A stretch of 12,176 nt of DNA from Clostridiales bacterium (lineage in GTDB: Bacteria > Bacillota > Clostridia > Christensenellales > Aristaeellaceae), in contig SFFC01000069.1 in NCBI GenBank assembly GCA_004556985.1, positions 1-12,176 on the forward strand, in the 5' to 3' direction. How positions within the stretch are numbered: position 1 is the first letter of the stretch; each line of letters starts with the position of its first letter. Below, piece by piece: positions 5,427 to 12,176 of this stretch. The notes below the pieces were generated by a model. That model was not told the origin of the DNA and did not search any database. It saw nothing but the letters and a program-made list of their open reading frames with translations. A program made the position numbers and the translations under genes.

Positions 5427-5909
5427 ATGGACTTTGCTCATGTGAAGGGCGGCAGGAAGCGTTTTCTTCCGCTCCTGTTGCTCGGTGACGAGCAGGAGGA
5501 CATGATCGACCGCTACCTCGCGCGCGGGGAGATGTACGCGCTTTGCGAGGCGGGGGAGGCGCTGGCCGTTTGCGTTGTGACGGACGAGGGGAACGGCGTG
5601 CTGGAAATCAAAAACCTGGCGGTGACGCCGCGGCGGCAGAGGCAGGGCCTTGGCCGGCAGATGATCCGGGAGATGGAGCGGCGCTATGCCGGAAGATTCC
5701 GCGTGCTGCGCGTCGGCACGGGCGACAGCCCGCTGACCGTGCCGTTTTATGAGGCATGCGGCTTTGTGCGCGCGGGCGTGATTCCCGATTTCTTCACGGC
5801 GCATTACGACCATCCGATTGTCGAGGCGGGCGTGCTGCTGCGCGACATGGTGATTCTGGAAAAGACGATTGGAGGGGATGAGGCACATGCAGAAGGACAT
5901 TCTCATTAA
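5427..5909 (+). CDS. GNAT-family N-acetyltransferase
   Basis: A 160-residue acetyl-CoA-dependent acetyltransferase. Strand beta4 and motif A are clear: LEIKNLAVTPRRQRQGLGRQ (59-78), with the pyrophosphate-binding QxxGLG loop at 71-76, and FYEACGF (107-113) is motif B. The end, IPDFFTAHYDHPIVEAG then LLRDMVILEK, is shared by a common Firmicutes GNAT subfamily with unknown substrates. I prefer the ATG at 5427, six nt after GGGGGAGA (5413-5420); the ATG at 5406 lies almost at the predicted transcription start. The last 23 bp overlap the Nudix gene, so the two are co-transcribed and probably translationally coupled. The His-rich tail (AHAEGHSH) is partly dictated by that overlap, because it is read from the Nudix start region in another frame. 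Confidence 0.88.
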   Translation: MDFAHVKGGRKRFLPLLLLGDEQEDMIDRYLARGEMYALCEAGEALAVCVVTDEGNGVLEIKNLAVTPRRQRQGLGRQMIREMERRYAGRFRVLRVGTGDSPLTVPFYEACGFVRAGVIPDFFTAHYDHPIVEAGVLLRDMVILEKTIGGDEAHAEGHSH

Positions 5910-6381
5910 GCAGGAAGACTGGGTGTTCTCCTATCGCGTGGCGGGCATCCTTGAGCGCGGCGGAAGGCTGCTGCTGCAGAAGCCGGCGGATGACGACGGA
6001 TATGCGTTTATAGGCGGGCACGTCGCCGCCTTTGAAACCTCCAGGGAAACGCTCAGGCGGGAATTTCTGGAGGAGATTCATGCGCATATCGGGGTAGAGG
6101 AGCTGATCGCCGTCGGCGAGATCTTCTTCCCCTGGGGAAGGCGGTCCTGCCACCAGATCAGCCTGTATTACCGCGTCCGGCTGGAGGACGAGGGGGAGAT
6201 TCCCCTTGAGGGCGTCTTTCACGGGTTTGACGACCTGGGCGGCGAGCGCGTCAATCTCGATTTCTGCTGGATGCCGATGGAGCAGCTTCACGCCGTCACC
6301 GTGTATCCGCAGGAGCTGACGGAGCATCTGCTCAAGGGAAGAACGGATTTTCTGCATTTTGTCAGCAAACAGCTGGCATGA
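5887..6381 (+). CDS. Nudix hydrolase
   Basis: A 164-residue hydrolase of nucleoside diphosphates linked to another group; the exact substrate is unknown. The Nudix box runs from G44 to A66 (GHVAAFE, then RREFLEEIHA) and fits Gx5Ex7REUxEExGU with the metal-binding glutamates E59, E62 and E63. The glycine near its end is replaced by H65, a mild departure. Upstream, VAGILERGGRLLLQK and FIGGHV are typical. The ATG at 5887 lies 9 nt after GGAGGGG (5871-5877); the ATG at 5878 directly abuts that site and is less likely. It overlaps the GNAT gene by 23 bp, a GNAT-Nudix pairing often seen in Firmicutes as small modification or house-cleaning operons. The gap to xdhB is 94 bp without a clear terminator or strong promoter, so read-through into the xdh genes is possible. 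Confidence 0.9.
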   Translation: MQKDILIKQEDWVFSYRVAGILERGGRLLLQKPADDDGYAFIGGHVAAFETSRETLRREFLEEIHAHIGVEELIAVGEIFFPWGRRSCHQISLYYRVRLEDEGEIPLEGVFHGFDDLGGERVNLDFCWMPMEQLHAVTVYPQELTEHLLKGRTDFLHFVSKQLA

Positions 6382-6449
6382 ACGCCTGTTCGCAGCGATT
6401 GAGGGGCGGGCGTGGAGGCGTTTTCCAATAGATGATCCAATGATGCACA

Positions 6450-6463
6450 GCCGCTTTTGCGGC
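6450..6463 (+). promoter_or_regulatory. Small hairpin abutting the xdhB ribosome binding site
   Basis: GCCGC (6450-6454), loop TTTT, GCGGC (6459-6463), directly followed by the Shine-Dalgarno GGAGGGG (6464-6470). It could modulate ribosome access to the first gene of the operon, or be chance in GC-rich DNA. The rest of 6382-6475 shows no convincing -35/-10 pair. Confidence 0.3.
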
Positions 6464-6475
6464 GGAGGGGAAGAC

Positions 6476-7243
6476 ATGGCGACCTATCAGAACTACATCG
6501 TGGCGCAGTCGCTTGAGGAGGCGTGGGCGCTCAACCAGAAGAGAAGCGCCGTCATCGTGGCGGGCAACATGTGGCTGCGCATGTGCGGCCTGCGCAAGCA
6601 GACGGCCATCGATCTGTCTGCGCTTGGGCTTGACCGGATTGAGGAGACGGAGGAGGCGTTTGTCATCGGGGCGATGACGACGCTTCGCCAGCTGGAGACG
6701 GATGCGGCGCTGGGCAGCGCTTTCGGCGGCGCGTTTGCCCATGCGCTTGCGCCGATTGTCGGCACGCAGTTTCGAAACGGCGCGACCATCGGTGGTAGCG
6801 TGTACAGCCGCTTCGGCTTTTCGGATGTCAGCGCGCTGCTGCTGGCGCTGGATGCCTCCGTGGAGCTGGTGCAGCGCGGCCGGGTGCCGCTTTGGCAGTA
6901 CCAGCAGGAGGCGTGGGACCGCGACGTGATCGCGCATATCCGCGTGCCCAAGGGGCGGCGCGCGCATGTGGAGAGCGTTCGCCTGAATGCGACGGATTTT
7001 CCCGTGCTCGTCTGCACGGCGTCGTCGGGGGAGGGCGGGCTGCGCCTCGTGATGGGCGCGCGGCCGGCGCGGGCGATGGTCGTCGCCGATGGTCTGCCCG
7101 AGAGCGCCGGGATGGAGACCTTTGAGGCGCTGGCGCAGTCGCTGCCCCTTGGCAGCAACATGCGCGGCTCCGAGGCATACAGAAGGAAGATTGCGCCCGC
7201 GCTGATGCTTCGCGCGGCAGAGGGCGCACGCGGGAGGGACTGA
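6476..7243 (+). CDS. xdhB: Xanthine dehydrogenase family, FAD-binding subunit
   Basis: The medium, flavin subunit of a molybdenum hydroxylase, passing electrons from the 2Fe-2S subunit to NAD or another acceptor. The FAD-binding loops are visible at VIVAGNMWL (about 27-34; the usual form is AGGT(D/N)L) and RNGATIGGS (100-108), matching the conserved RN.ATIGGN. LLLALDASVEL follows as in the family, and the end holds the CO-dehydrogenase flavoprotein C-terminal domain. At 255 residues it is shorter than the usual 280-300. The ATG at 6476 is preceded by GGAGGGG at 5-nt spacing; an upstream in-frame extension would overlap the Nudix gene without a ribosome binding site. The stop is three bases before the next start, so it is the first gene of a tight four-gene operon. 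Substrate specificity is not set by this subunit. Confidence 0.9.
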   Translation: MATYQNYIVAQSLEEAWALNQKRSAVIVAGNMWLRMCGLRKQTAIDLSALGLDRIEETEEAFVIGAMTTLRQLETDAALGSAFGGAFAHALAPIVGTQFRNGATIGGSVYSRFGFSDVSALLLALDASVELVQRGRVPLWQYQQEAWDRDVIAHIRVPKGRRAHVESVRLNATDFPVLVCTASSGEGGLRLVMGARPARAMVVADGLPESAGMETFEALAQSLPLGSNMRGSEAYRRKIAPALMLRAAEGARGRD

Positions 7244-7246
7244 GCG

Positions 7247-7720
7247 ATGAACATCTGTTTTACGCTGAACGGGCAGCGCGTTCAGGTCGACGCGGCGGCG
7301 GATGATTCGCTGTATGCCGTCCTGCGCGCGCTCAACATGACGAGCGTCAAATGCGGCTGCGAGACGACGAACTGCGGGCTTTGCACCGTTCATCTGGATG
7401 GAAGGGCTGTGCTCTCCTGCGCCGTGCCCGCGCCGCGGGTGGCGGGCCATAGCGTCGTGACGCTCGAGGGCCTGCAAAAGGAGGCGCATGCGCTGGGCGG
7501 CTGCCTGGCCGACGAGGGCGCGGAGCAGTGCGGCTTCTGTGCGCCGGGGCTGATGATGAACGTGCTGGCGCTGGCGGGGGAGAATCCCCGGGCGACAGAC
7601 GAGGAGATCGACGCGTATCTGGCGGGCAATCTCTGCCGCTGCTCGGGATACATGAGCCAGCGGCGGGCGATCCGGCGGTATCTCGATGCGGTCGCCGCAG
7701 GGAAGGAGGTGCGCGCATGA
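7247..7720 (+). CDS. xdhC: Xanthine dehydrogenase family, 2Fe-2S subunit
   Basis: The small iron-sulfur subunit (157 residues) relaying electrons from the molybdenum centre to FAD. The N-terminal plant-ferredoxin-type cluster is bound by Cys 38, 43, 46 and 58 (GCETTNCGLCTV). The C-terminal helical domain binds a second cluster through Cys 95 and 98 (QCGFCAPG) and Cys 130 and 132 (LCRCSGY); Q94 is the conserved residue that contacts the pterin in this family. All eight cysteines are present, so both clusters should form. GGAGGG (7233-7238) lies 8 nt before the ATG. The stop overlaps the start of the molybdenum subunit gene (ATGA), implying coupled translation. The symbol follows the E. coli naming, where XdhC is the iron-sulfur subunit. 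Confidence 0.95.
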   Translation: MNICFTLNGQRVQVDAAADDSLYAVLRALNMTSVKCGCETTNCGLCTVHLDGRAVLSCAVPAPRVAGHSVVTLEGLQKEAHALGGCLADEGAEQCGFCAPGLMMNVLALAGENPRATDEEIDAYLAGNLCRCSGYMSQRRAIRRYLDAVAAGKEVRA

Positions 7721-10053
7721 GCGAAGAGAGAAGGGCGCCCCGCGCGGTCGGCGCGCCCGTGCGCAAGAAGGATGCGGAGGCGCTGGTGACGGGCAAGCCC
7801 GTCTACACGGAGGATATCGCGCCCAGGGGCTGCCTGTGCGTCAAGCTGCTGCGCAGCCCGCATGCGCATGCGATGATCACCTCGATCGACGTCAGCCGCG
7901 CCCGGGCGCTTCCCGGCGTGGCCTGCGTGCTGACCTGGGAGGACGTGCCGGACAGGCGCTTCACGCTGGCGGGGCAGACATATCCGGAGTTCAGCCCGTA
8001 TGACAGGCTGATCCTCGACCGGCATCTGCGCTGTGTCGGCGACCCGGTCGCGATCGTGGCCGCGCAGACGGAGCGACAGGCCAGGGCCGCCATGCGGCTC
8101 ATCCGCGTGACCTACGAGATCCTGCCCGCCGTGCTCGACCCTGAGCAGGCGATCGACAACGAGACGATTCTGCATCCCGAGGAAGACTGGCGCGCGCTCG
8201 TGCCGGACTGCGGCGCGGACAACCGGCGCAACCTCGTCGCCCGCGGCATGGAGGCGGACGGGGATATCGAGGCCGAGCTTGCAAAAAGCGACATCGTCAT
8301 CGACCGAGTCTATACGACGCGCGCCAACCAGCAGTGCATGATGGAGACGTTCCGCGCCTTCACGCAGATGGACAATTACGGCCGGCTCAAGGTCGTCACC
8401 TCGACGCAGATTCCCTTCCACGTCCGCCGCATTGTGGCGACGGCGCTCAATATTCCCAAGAGCCGTGTGCGTGTCGTCAAGCCGCGCATCGGCGGCGGCT
8501 TCGGCGCGAAGCAGACGGCCGTCTGCGAGATCTATCCCGCGATTGTGACGCTCAAAACGGGGCTGCCGGCGATGCTCGTCTACACCCGGGAGGAGGCGAT
8601 GACCATCTCCTCGCCGCGTCACGCGATGATCATGCATGTGCGCCTGGGCGCGATGAGGGACGGAACCATCCGCGCGATCGACCTGCACACGCTCTCCAAC
8701 TCCGGCGCCTACGGCGAGCATGGCCCGACGACCGTCGGCCTCTCCGGCCACAAGTCGATTCCGCTCTACACCCACCAGATGAAGGCGTTTCGGTTTGCCT
8801 GGGACGTCGTCTATACGAACACGATGAGCGCGGGCGCATACCGCGGCTACGGCGCGACGCAGGGGCTCTTCGCGGTCGAATCGGCCGTCAACGAGCTGGC
8901 CCATGCGCTTCACATGGATCCGATTGCGCTGCGCGAGCACAGCATGGTGCGCGAGGGCGAGGTCATGCCGGCCTACTACGGGGAGACGGCTACGAGCTGC
9001 GCGATCGATCGCTGCCTTGCGCGCGCCCGACAGATGATCGGCTGGGACGAGAAGTATCCCGCCTACACGCTGCCAAACGGTCACGTTCGCGGCCTGGGCA
9101 TGGCGTTGGCCATGCAGGGCTCCGGCATCTCCGGCGTAGACACGGGCGCGGTCTCCATCCGCCTGGGCGACGAGGGCATCTACAACATGGCCATCGGCGC
9201 GACGGACATGGGCACGGGCTGTGACACGATTCTCGCGCAAATCGCCGCGCAGAGCCTGGAATGCCCGGTGGAAAACATCACCGTTCACGGCGTCGATACG
9301 GATATCTCGCCCTATGACAGCGGCTCGTATGCCTCGAGCACGACCTATATCACCGGCATGGCGGTCGTCAAGACCTGCGCGCAGCTGCGGGAGAAGATCA
9401 TCCGCGTGGGGGCGAAGCTGCTGGGCTGCGCGCCGGAGGATGTGCTCTTTGAGGGCGACCACGTGCGCCGCGCGGAGGGAGAGGGGAGCGTCACGCTTGC
9501 AGAGATTGCCAGCGCGCACATGACCGCCGGCTTTGAGGATCTCTCCGCCTGCGTCTCCCATGGCTCCAAAACGTCGCCGCCGCCGTTCATGGCCGGCTGT
9601 GTGGAGATCGATCTCGACCCGATGACGGGCGAGGTCAAGGTGGCGGATTACGTCGGTGTCGTCGACTGCGGTACGGTCATCAACCCGAACCTGGCCCGCA
9701 TCCAGATCGAGGGCGGCCTCATGCAGGGCATCGGCATGGCGCTGATGGAGAACCCGCAGATGGATGCGCGGGGCCGGACGGTTACCAATTCGCTGATGCA
9801 GTACAGGATTCCCTCGCGGATGGATGCGCGGCAGGTTCGCGTGGCGTTTGAGCCGAGCTACGAGCCCAGCGGCCCCTACGGCGCGAAATCCATCGGCGAA
9901 TGCGTGATCAACACGCCAGCGCCAGCAATTGCGGACGCCGTGTACAATGCCTGCGGCGTGCGGATCCGCGATCTGCCGGTCACGGCGGAAAAGCTGCTGC
10001 TGCACCCGGACTTTTGCCCGGCGCAAAGGCGTCCCGGCGAGCGGGAGGCGTGA
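7717..10053 (+). CDS. xdhA: Xanthine dehydrogenase family, molybdopterin-binding subunit
   Basis: The large catalytic subunit (778 residues), hydroxylating a purine or other N-heterocycle at the molybdenum centre with water as oxygen donor. Visible motifs are GAPVRKKDAEALVTGKPVYT at the start, QQCMMETFRAF (205-215), the cofactor loop GGGFGAK (259-265), AYRGYGATQ (374-382), and GAKSIGE ending in the presumed catalytic base E728. The AYRGYG loop excludes the CO-dehydrogenase type, which has AYRCSFR there. The overall sequence resembles the Clostridia xanthine dehydrogenase group, some members of which are selenium-dependent; that and the exact substrate cannot be read here. GGAAGGAGGT lies 6 nt before the ATG, and the start overlaps the xdhC stop by four bases. 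mocA begins one base after the stop. A long open frame on the opposite strand is a GC-rich shadow. Confidence 0.95.
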   Translation: MSEERRAPRAVGAPVRKKDAEALVTGKPVYTEDIAPRGCLCVKLLRSPHAHAMITSIDVSRARALPGVACVLTWEDVPDRRFTLAGQTYPEFSPYDRLILDRHLRCVGDPVAIVAAQTERQARAAMRLIRVTYEILPAVLDPEQAIDNETILHPEEDWRALVPDCGADNRRNLVARGMEADGDIEAELAKSDIVIDRVYTTRANQQCMMETFRAFTQMDNYGRLKVVTSTQIPFHVRRIVATALNIPKSRVRVVKPRIGGGFGAKQTAVCEIYPAIVTLKTGLPAMLVYTREEAMTISSPRHAMIMHVRLGAMRDGTIRAIDLHTLSNSGAYGEHGPTTVGLSGHKSIPLYTHQMKAFRFAWDVVYTNTMSAGAYRGYGATQGLFAVESAVNELAHALHMDPIALREHSMVREGEVMPAYYGETATSCAIDRCLARARQMIGWDEKYPAYTLPNGHVRGLGMALAMQGSGISGVDTGAVSIRLGDEGIYNMAIGATDMGTGCDTILAQIAAQSLECPVENITVHGVDTDISPYDSGSYASSTTYITGMAVVKTCAQLREKIIRVGAKLLGCAPEDVLFEGDHVRRAEGEGSVTLAEIASAHMTAGFEDLSACVSHGSKTSPPPFMAGCVEIDLDPMTGEVKVADYVGVVDCGTVINPNLARIQIEGGLMQGIGMALMENPQMDARGRTVTNSLMQYRIPSRMDARQVRVAFEPSYEPSGPYGAKSIGECVINTPAPAIADAVYNACGVRIRDLPVTAEKLLLHPDFCPAQRRPGEREA

Positions 10054-10054
10054 T

Positions 10055-10642
10055 ATGCGGCTGGGCGTGGTGCTGCTGGCGGCAGGGCTGAGCCGGCGCT
10101 TCGGGGCGGAGGACAAGCTCCTGGCCGACGTGCAGGGAAAGCCGATGCTTGTGCGCGCGATTCGGACGCTGCACGCGGCTCAGGCCGACGTCTTTCTCGC
10201 GATCGTCTCGACGGAAAGGACGGCGGAAATCGCCCGGGAGGAGGGGGCTTTTCCCGTGCGCAACGATGCGCCGCAGGAGGGGCTCTCCCGCTCCATCGCG
10301 CTGGGCGTGCGCGCGGCGCGCAGGCGCGGCTGCGACGCCGTGCTGCTGGCCGCGGCCGACCAGCCCCGGCTGACGCAGGACTCGGTCCGGGCGCTTTTGC
10401 GCGCGTTCCGGGAGGAAAAAGCGTCGATCGCCTGCCTGGCGGACGAGACGCACAGCGGCAATCCGGCGATCTTCGCGGGCGCATTCTTTGACGAGCTGCT
10501 CGCGCTGCAGGGCGACCGGGGCGCAAAGGCCGTGCTGCGCGCCCATGCGGATGCGCTTTGCGTGGTGCGCTGCACGCTGCCCGGCGAGCTTTCAGACGCG
10601 GACGACCCGCAGGCGCTGCGGGCGCTGATCCGGAAGCTATAA
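10055..10642 (+). CDS. mocA: Molybdenum cofactor cytidylyltransferase (MocA-type nucleotidyltransferase)
   Basis: A cytoplasmic nucleotidyltransferase of 195 residues expected to join CTP to molybdopterin, giving the cytosine dinucleotide form used by xanthine dehydrogenase-family enzymes. The NTP-binding signature is LAAGLSRRFGAEDK (8-21), then DVQGKPML; D102-Q103-P104 (AADQP) is the metal-binding motif, and SGNPAIF and DRGAKAVL are typical of MocA/MobA-like enzymes. The ATG at 10055 follows GGGAGG (10043-10048) by 6 nt and sits one base after the xdhA stop, so it is the last gene of the xdh operon. Placement beside its client enzyme supports cofactor maturation rather than a sugar-nucleotide role. 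Cytidylyl rather than guanylyl transfer is inferred from the family and context. A strong terminator follows. Confidence 0.9.
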   Translation: MRLGVVLLAAGLSRRFGAEDKLLADVQGKPMLVRAIRTLHAAQADVFLAIVSTERTAEIAREEGAFPVRNDAPQEGLSRSIALGVRAARRRGCDAVLLAAADQPRLTQDSVRALLRAFREEKASIACLADETHSGNPAIFAGAFFDELLALQGDRGAKAVLRAHADALCVVRCTLPGELSDADDPQALRALIRKL

Positions 10643-10650
10643 AAAAGTGA

Positions 10651-10705
10651 GGGGGGCTTTCCCCTTTTGTCGGCCGTCTGCGGCGGGCCTTCGGGCCCGC
10701 CTTTT
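10651..10705 (+). terminator. Tandem intrinsic terminators of the xdh-mocA operon
   Basis: The main one is GGCGGGCC (10682-10689), loop TTCG, GGCCCGCC (10694-10701), then TTTT and soon TTTTT (10711-10715): a perfect 8-bp stem with the stable UUCG loop. Just before it, a weaker hairpin GGGG/CCCC (10651-10664) is followed by TTTTGT. Together they isolate the MATE gene from the xdh operon. Confidence 0.9.
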
Positions 10706-10744
10706 GTGCATTTTTGCGCCGGAACGCATACCGTTGCTGGTGAT

Positions 10745-10759
10745 TCTTGCATCTTGCAA
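10745..10759. promoter_or_regulatory. Candidate operator overlapping the -35 of the MATE promoter
   Basis: TTGCA-TCT-TGCAA (10747-10759) is a perfect 5-3-5 inverted repeat, and the same bases also form a tandem direct repeat TCTTGCA-TCTTGCA (10745-10758). It covers the -35 box TTGCAA, where a repressor would block polymerase. The regulator is unknown and none is encoded nearby. Confidence 0.4.
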
Positions 10760-10782
10760 ATCGGCGGGGAAGTGAGTATAAT
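10754..10782 (+). promoter_or_regulatory. Sigma-A-type promoter of the MATE transporter gene
   Basis: TTGCAA (10754-10759), a 17-bp spacer and a perfect TATAAT (10777-10782) predict a start near 10789, about 35 nt before the ATG. Confidence 0.75.
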
Positions 10783-10823
10783 ACCGCTGATTTCAAGGGC
10801 CCGGCCTCGGGCGGAGGGATATC

Positions 10824-12170
10824 ATGACGAAAGACTTGACACAGGGATCGCCGGTTCGGCTCATCCTCGGCTTCGCGGTGCCGCTGCTGGCGGGGATGCT
10901 CTTTCAGCAGCTGTATAACCTGGTGGATACGATGATCGTCGGGCGCTTTCTGGGCGTGACAGCCCTGGCCGGCGTCGGCGCGACAGGCTCCATCAATTTT
11001 CTCGTGCTGGGCTTCTGCATGGGCGTCTGCTCCGGCTTCGCGATTCCCGTCGCGCAGCGCTTCGGCGCAAAGGAGGAGAGCCGCATGCGCGAGTTTGTTG
11101 CCAACGGCGTCTGGGTCGCCGCGATCTTCGCGACGGTCATCACGGTGCTGACGGTCGCCAACTGCCGGGGAATTCTGACGGCGATGCATACGCCGGCGGA
11201 CTGCTTCGAGGAGGCCTATCGCTACATTGTCGTGATCTTCGCCGGCATCCCGTTCACGATTCTGTACAACCTGCTCTCCGGCTATCTGCGTTCGCTCGGC
11301 GACAGCAAAACGCCGCTGTTCTTCCTGATCCTCTCCTCGGTGCTCAACGTCGGGTTTGACCTGGTGCTGATTCTGGTCTTCCGGCTGGGCGTGCTGGGCG
11401 CCTCGCTGGCCACGGTCATCAGCCAGGCGATTTCCGGGCTGCTCTGCCTTGCGTGGATCGGGCTCAAATTCCCGATTCTGCACATCACGCGCGAGGAGTG
11501 GCGCCTGCGCTCAAGGCGCGTCAAGGAGCTTTGTGCCTACGGCGTGCCGATGGGCCTGCAGTATTCGATCACGGCCATCGGCAGCGTGATTCTTCAGGTC
11601 GCCGTCAACTCGCTGGGTTCGCTGGCGGTCGCGGCGGCGACGGCGGGCGGCAAGGTGCTCGGCTTCCTCGCCTGCCCGTTTGACGCGCTGGGCTCGACGA
11701 TGGCGACCTACGGCGCGCAGAACGTCGGCGCGAGCCGCTATGACAGGCTGAACCGGGGCCTGCTTGCCTCCTCCGCGATGGGCTTTGTGTATTCCGTGGC
11801 GGCGGTTTTGATCGTCTGGGGCTTCGGGCCAGGCCTCACGCGCCTCTTCGTGACCGGGGAGGGCAGCGCCGAGCTGATCGGCCTGGCGCAGCAGTACATG
11901 ATGATCACGACGCTGGTCAATGTCGTCCGCTTCATGATTCAAGGCATGGGATTCTCCGCGTTCGCGATTCTTGCCGGCGTGATGGAGATGTTTGCGCGCA
12001 GCGCGGCGGGTCTGCTGCTTGTCCCCGTTTGGGGTTTCCCCGGTGCGGCGCTGGGCGGCCCGCTGGCCTGGGTGTTTGCGGATGTATTCCTCGTCCCGGC
12101 GTATTTCAAGTGCCGCCGGACGCTGATGACCCGCGCGCATCATGTGAATGCCAAAGAGATAAGCGCCTGA
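10824..12170 (+). CDS. MATE-family multidrug efflux transporter
   Basis: An inner-membrane cation-coupled exporter of 448 residues, complete, with the length and about twelve hydrophobic helices expected for two MatE repeats. The first repeat begins LILGFAVPLLAGMLFQQLYN, then LVDTMIVGRFLG and ALAGVGATGSI, the classic MATE start. GYLRSLGDSKTPLFFLILSS (about residues 153-172) is a family signature, and the second repeat starts near ELCAYGVPMGLQYSITAIGS. The closest type is the Firmicutes NorM/DinF-like branch; substrates such as cationic drugs or metabolites cannot be inferred. The ATG at 10824 follows GGAGGG (10813-10818) by 5 nt. It has its own promoter and a possible operator, and lies after the xdh terminator, so it is a separate unit. 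No terminator is seen before the window ends six bases later. Confidence 0.93.
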   Translation: MTKDLTQGSPVRLILGFAVPLLAGMLFQQLYNLVDTMIVGRFLGVTALAGVGATGSINFLVLGFCMGVCSGFAIPVAQRFGAKEESRMREFVANGVWVAAIFATVITVLTVANCRGILTAMHTPADCFEEAYRYIVVIFAGIPFTILYNLLSGYLRSLGDSKTPLFFLILSSVLNVGFDLVLILVFRLGVLGASLATVISQAISGLLCLAWIGLKFPILHITREEWRLRSRRVKELCAYGVPMGLQYSITAIGSVILQVAVNSLGSLAVAAATAGGKVLGFLACPFDALGSTMATYGAQNVGASRYDRLNRGLLASSAMGFVYSVAAVLIVWGFGPGLTRLFVTGEGSAELIGLAQQYMMITTLVNVVRFMIQGMGFSAFAILAGVMEMFARSAAGLLLVPVWGFPGAALGGPLAWVFADVFLVPAYFKCRRTLMTRAHHVNAKEISA

Positions 12171-12176
12171 CCCGCC

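Noticed and set aside
7390..10116. Long open frame on the minus strand (908 codons) opposite xdhC/xdhA
   Set aside because: It lies antisense to genes with complete family motifs. Its composition is Arg/His/Ala/Asp-rich as expected from the complement of GC-rich codons, and no ribosome binding site or family motif is seen.
9876..11483. Minus-strand open frame of 535 codons across mocA and the MATE gene
   Set aside because: It crosses the xdh terminator and the MATE promoter, is antisense to two well-supported genes, and has low-complexity Arg/Pro/Ala content.

Overview
The window looks like chromosome from a GC-rich, spore-forming, anaerobic Clostridia-type Firmicute, probably a gut-associated lineage. 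The evidence is strong GGAGG-type ribosome binding sites before most genes, a large serine recombinase of the Clostridia/Bacillus kind, the 3' end of a sporulation sigma factor gene (sigK-like), a SpoVB-type flippase, a ComEB-type dCMP deaminase and a three-subunit molybdenum hydroxylase of the Clostridia type. No species can be named from the sequence alone.

Layout. (a) 1-904: right end of an integrated element, carrying the C-terminal 294 residues of a large serine recombinase. (b) 905-1045: an orphan 46-codon reading frame that matches the end of region 4.2 of SigK (YVSRIEKKA). I read this as the 3' piece of a sigK gene split by a skin-like element; the 5' piece would lie left of the window. 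(c) 1046-1225: hairpins and a sigma-A-like promoter. (d) 1226-2041: Cof-type HAD phosphatase (+), whose 3' end overlaps by 32 bp a convergent SpoVB/MurJ-family flippase (2010-3341, -). (e) 3447-3902: dCMP deaminase (+). (f) 3986-5301: ECF sigma factor and its membrane-bound partner, a probable anti-sigma factor, joined by an ATGA overlap and closed by a terminator. (g) 5427-6381: GNAT acetyltransferase and Nudix hydrolase, overlapping, with their own promoter. (h) 6476-10642: FAD subunit, 2Fe-2S subunit and molybdopterin subunit of a xanthine dehydrogenase-family enzyme, followed by a MocA-type molybdopterin cytidylyltransferase, closed by a strong terminator. (i) 10824-12170: MATE-family efflux transporter with its own promoter.

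How the genes work together. The clearest functional unit is xdhB-xdhC-xdhA-mocA: FAD, iron-sulfur and molybdenum subunits of one hydroxylase plus the enzyme that makes its dinucleotide cofactor. The sigma/anti-sigma pair is a second unit, sensing an unknown envelope signal. The split sigK would be restored in the mother cell if the serine recombinase excises the element, the logic known from Bacillus subtilis and Clostridioides difficile skin elements. Here the junction falls unusually late, within the DNA-recognition helix. A short motif, GGGACA followed by an AC/C-rich stretch, recurs on the same strand 51-69 nt before four start codons and is not explained by the annotated features.
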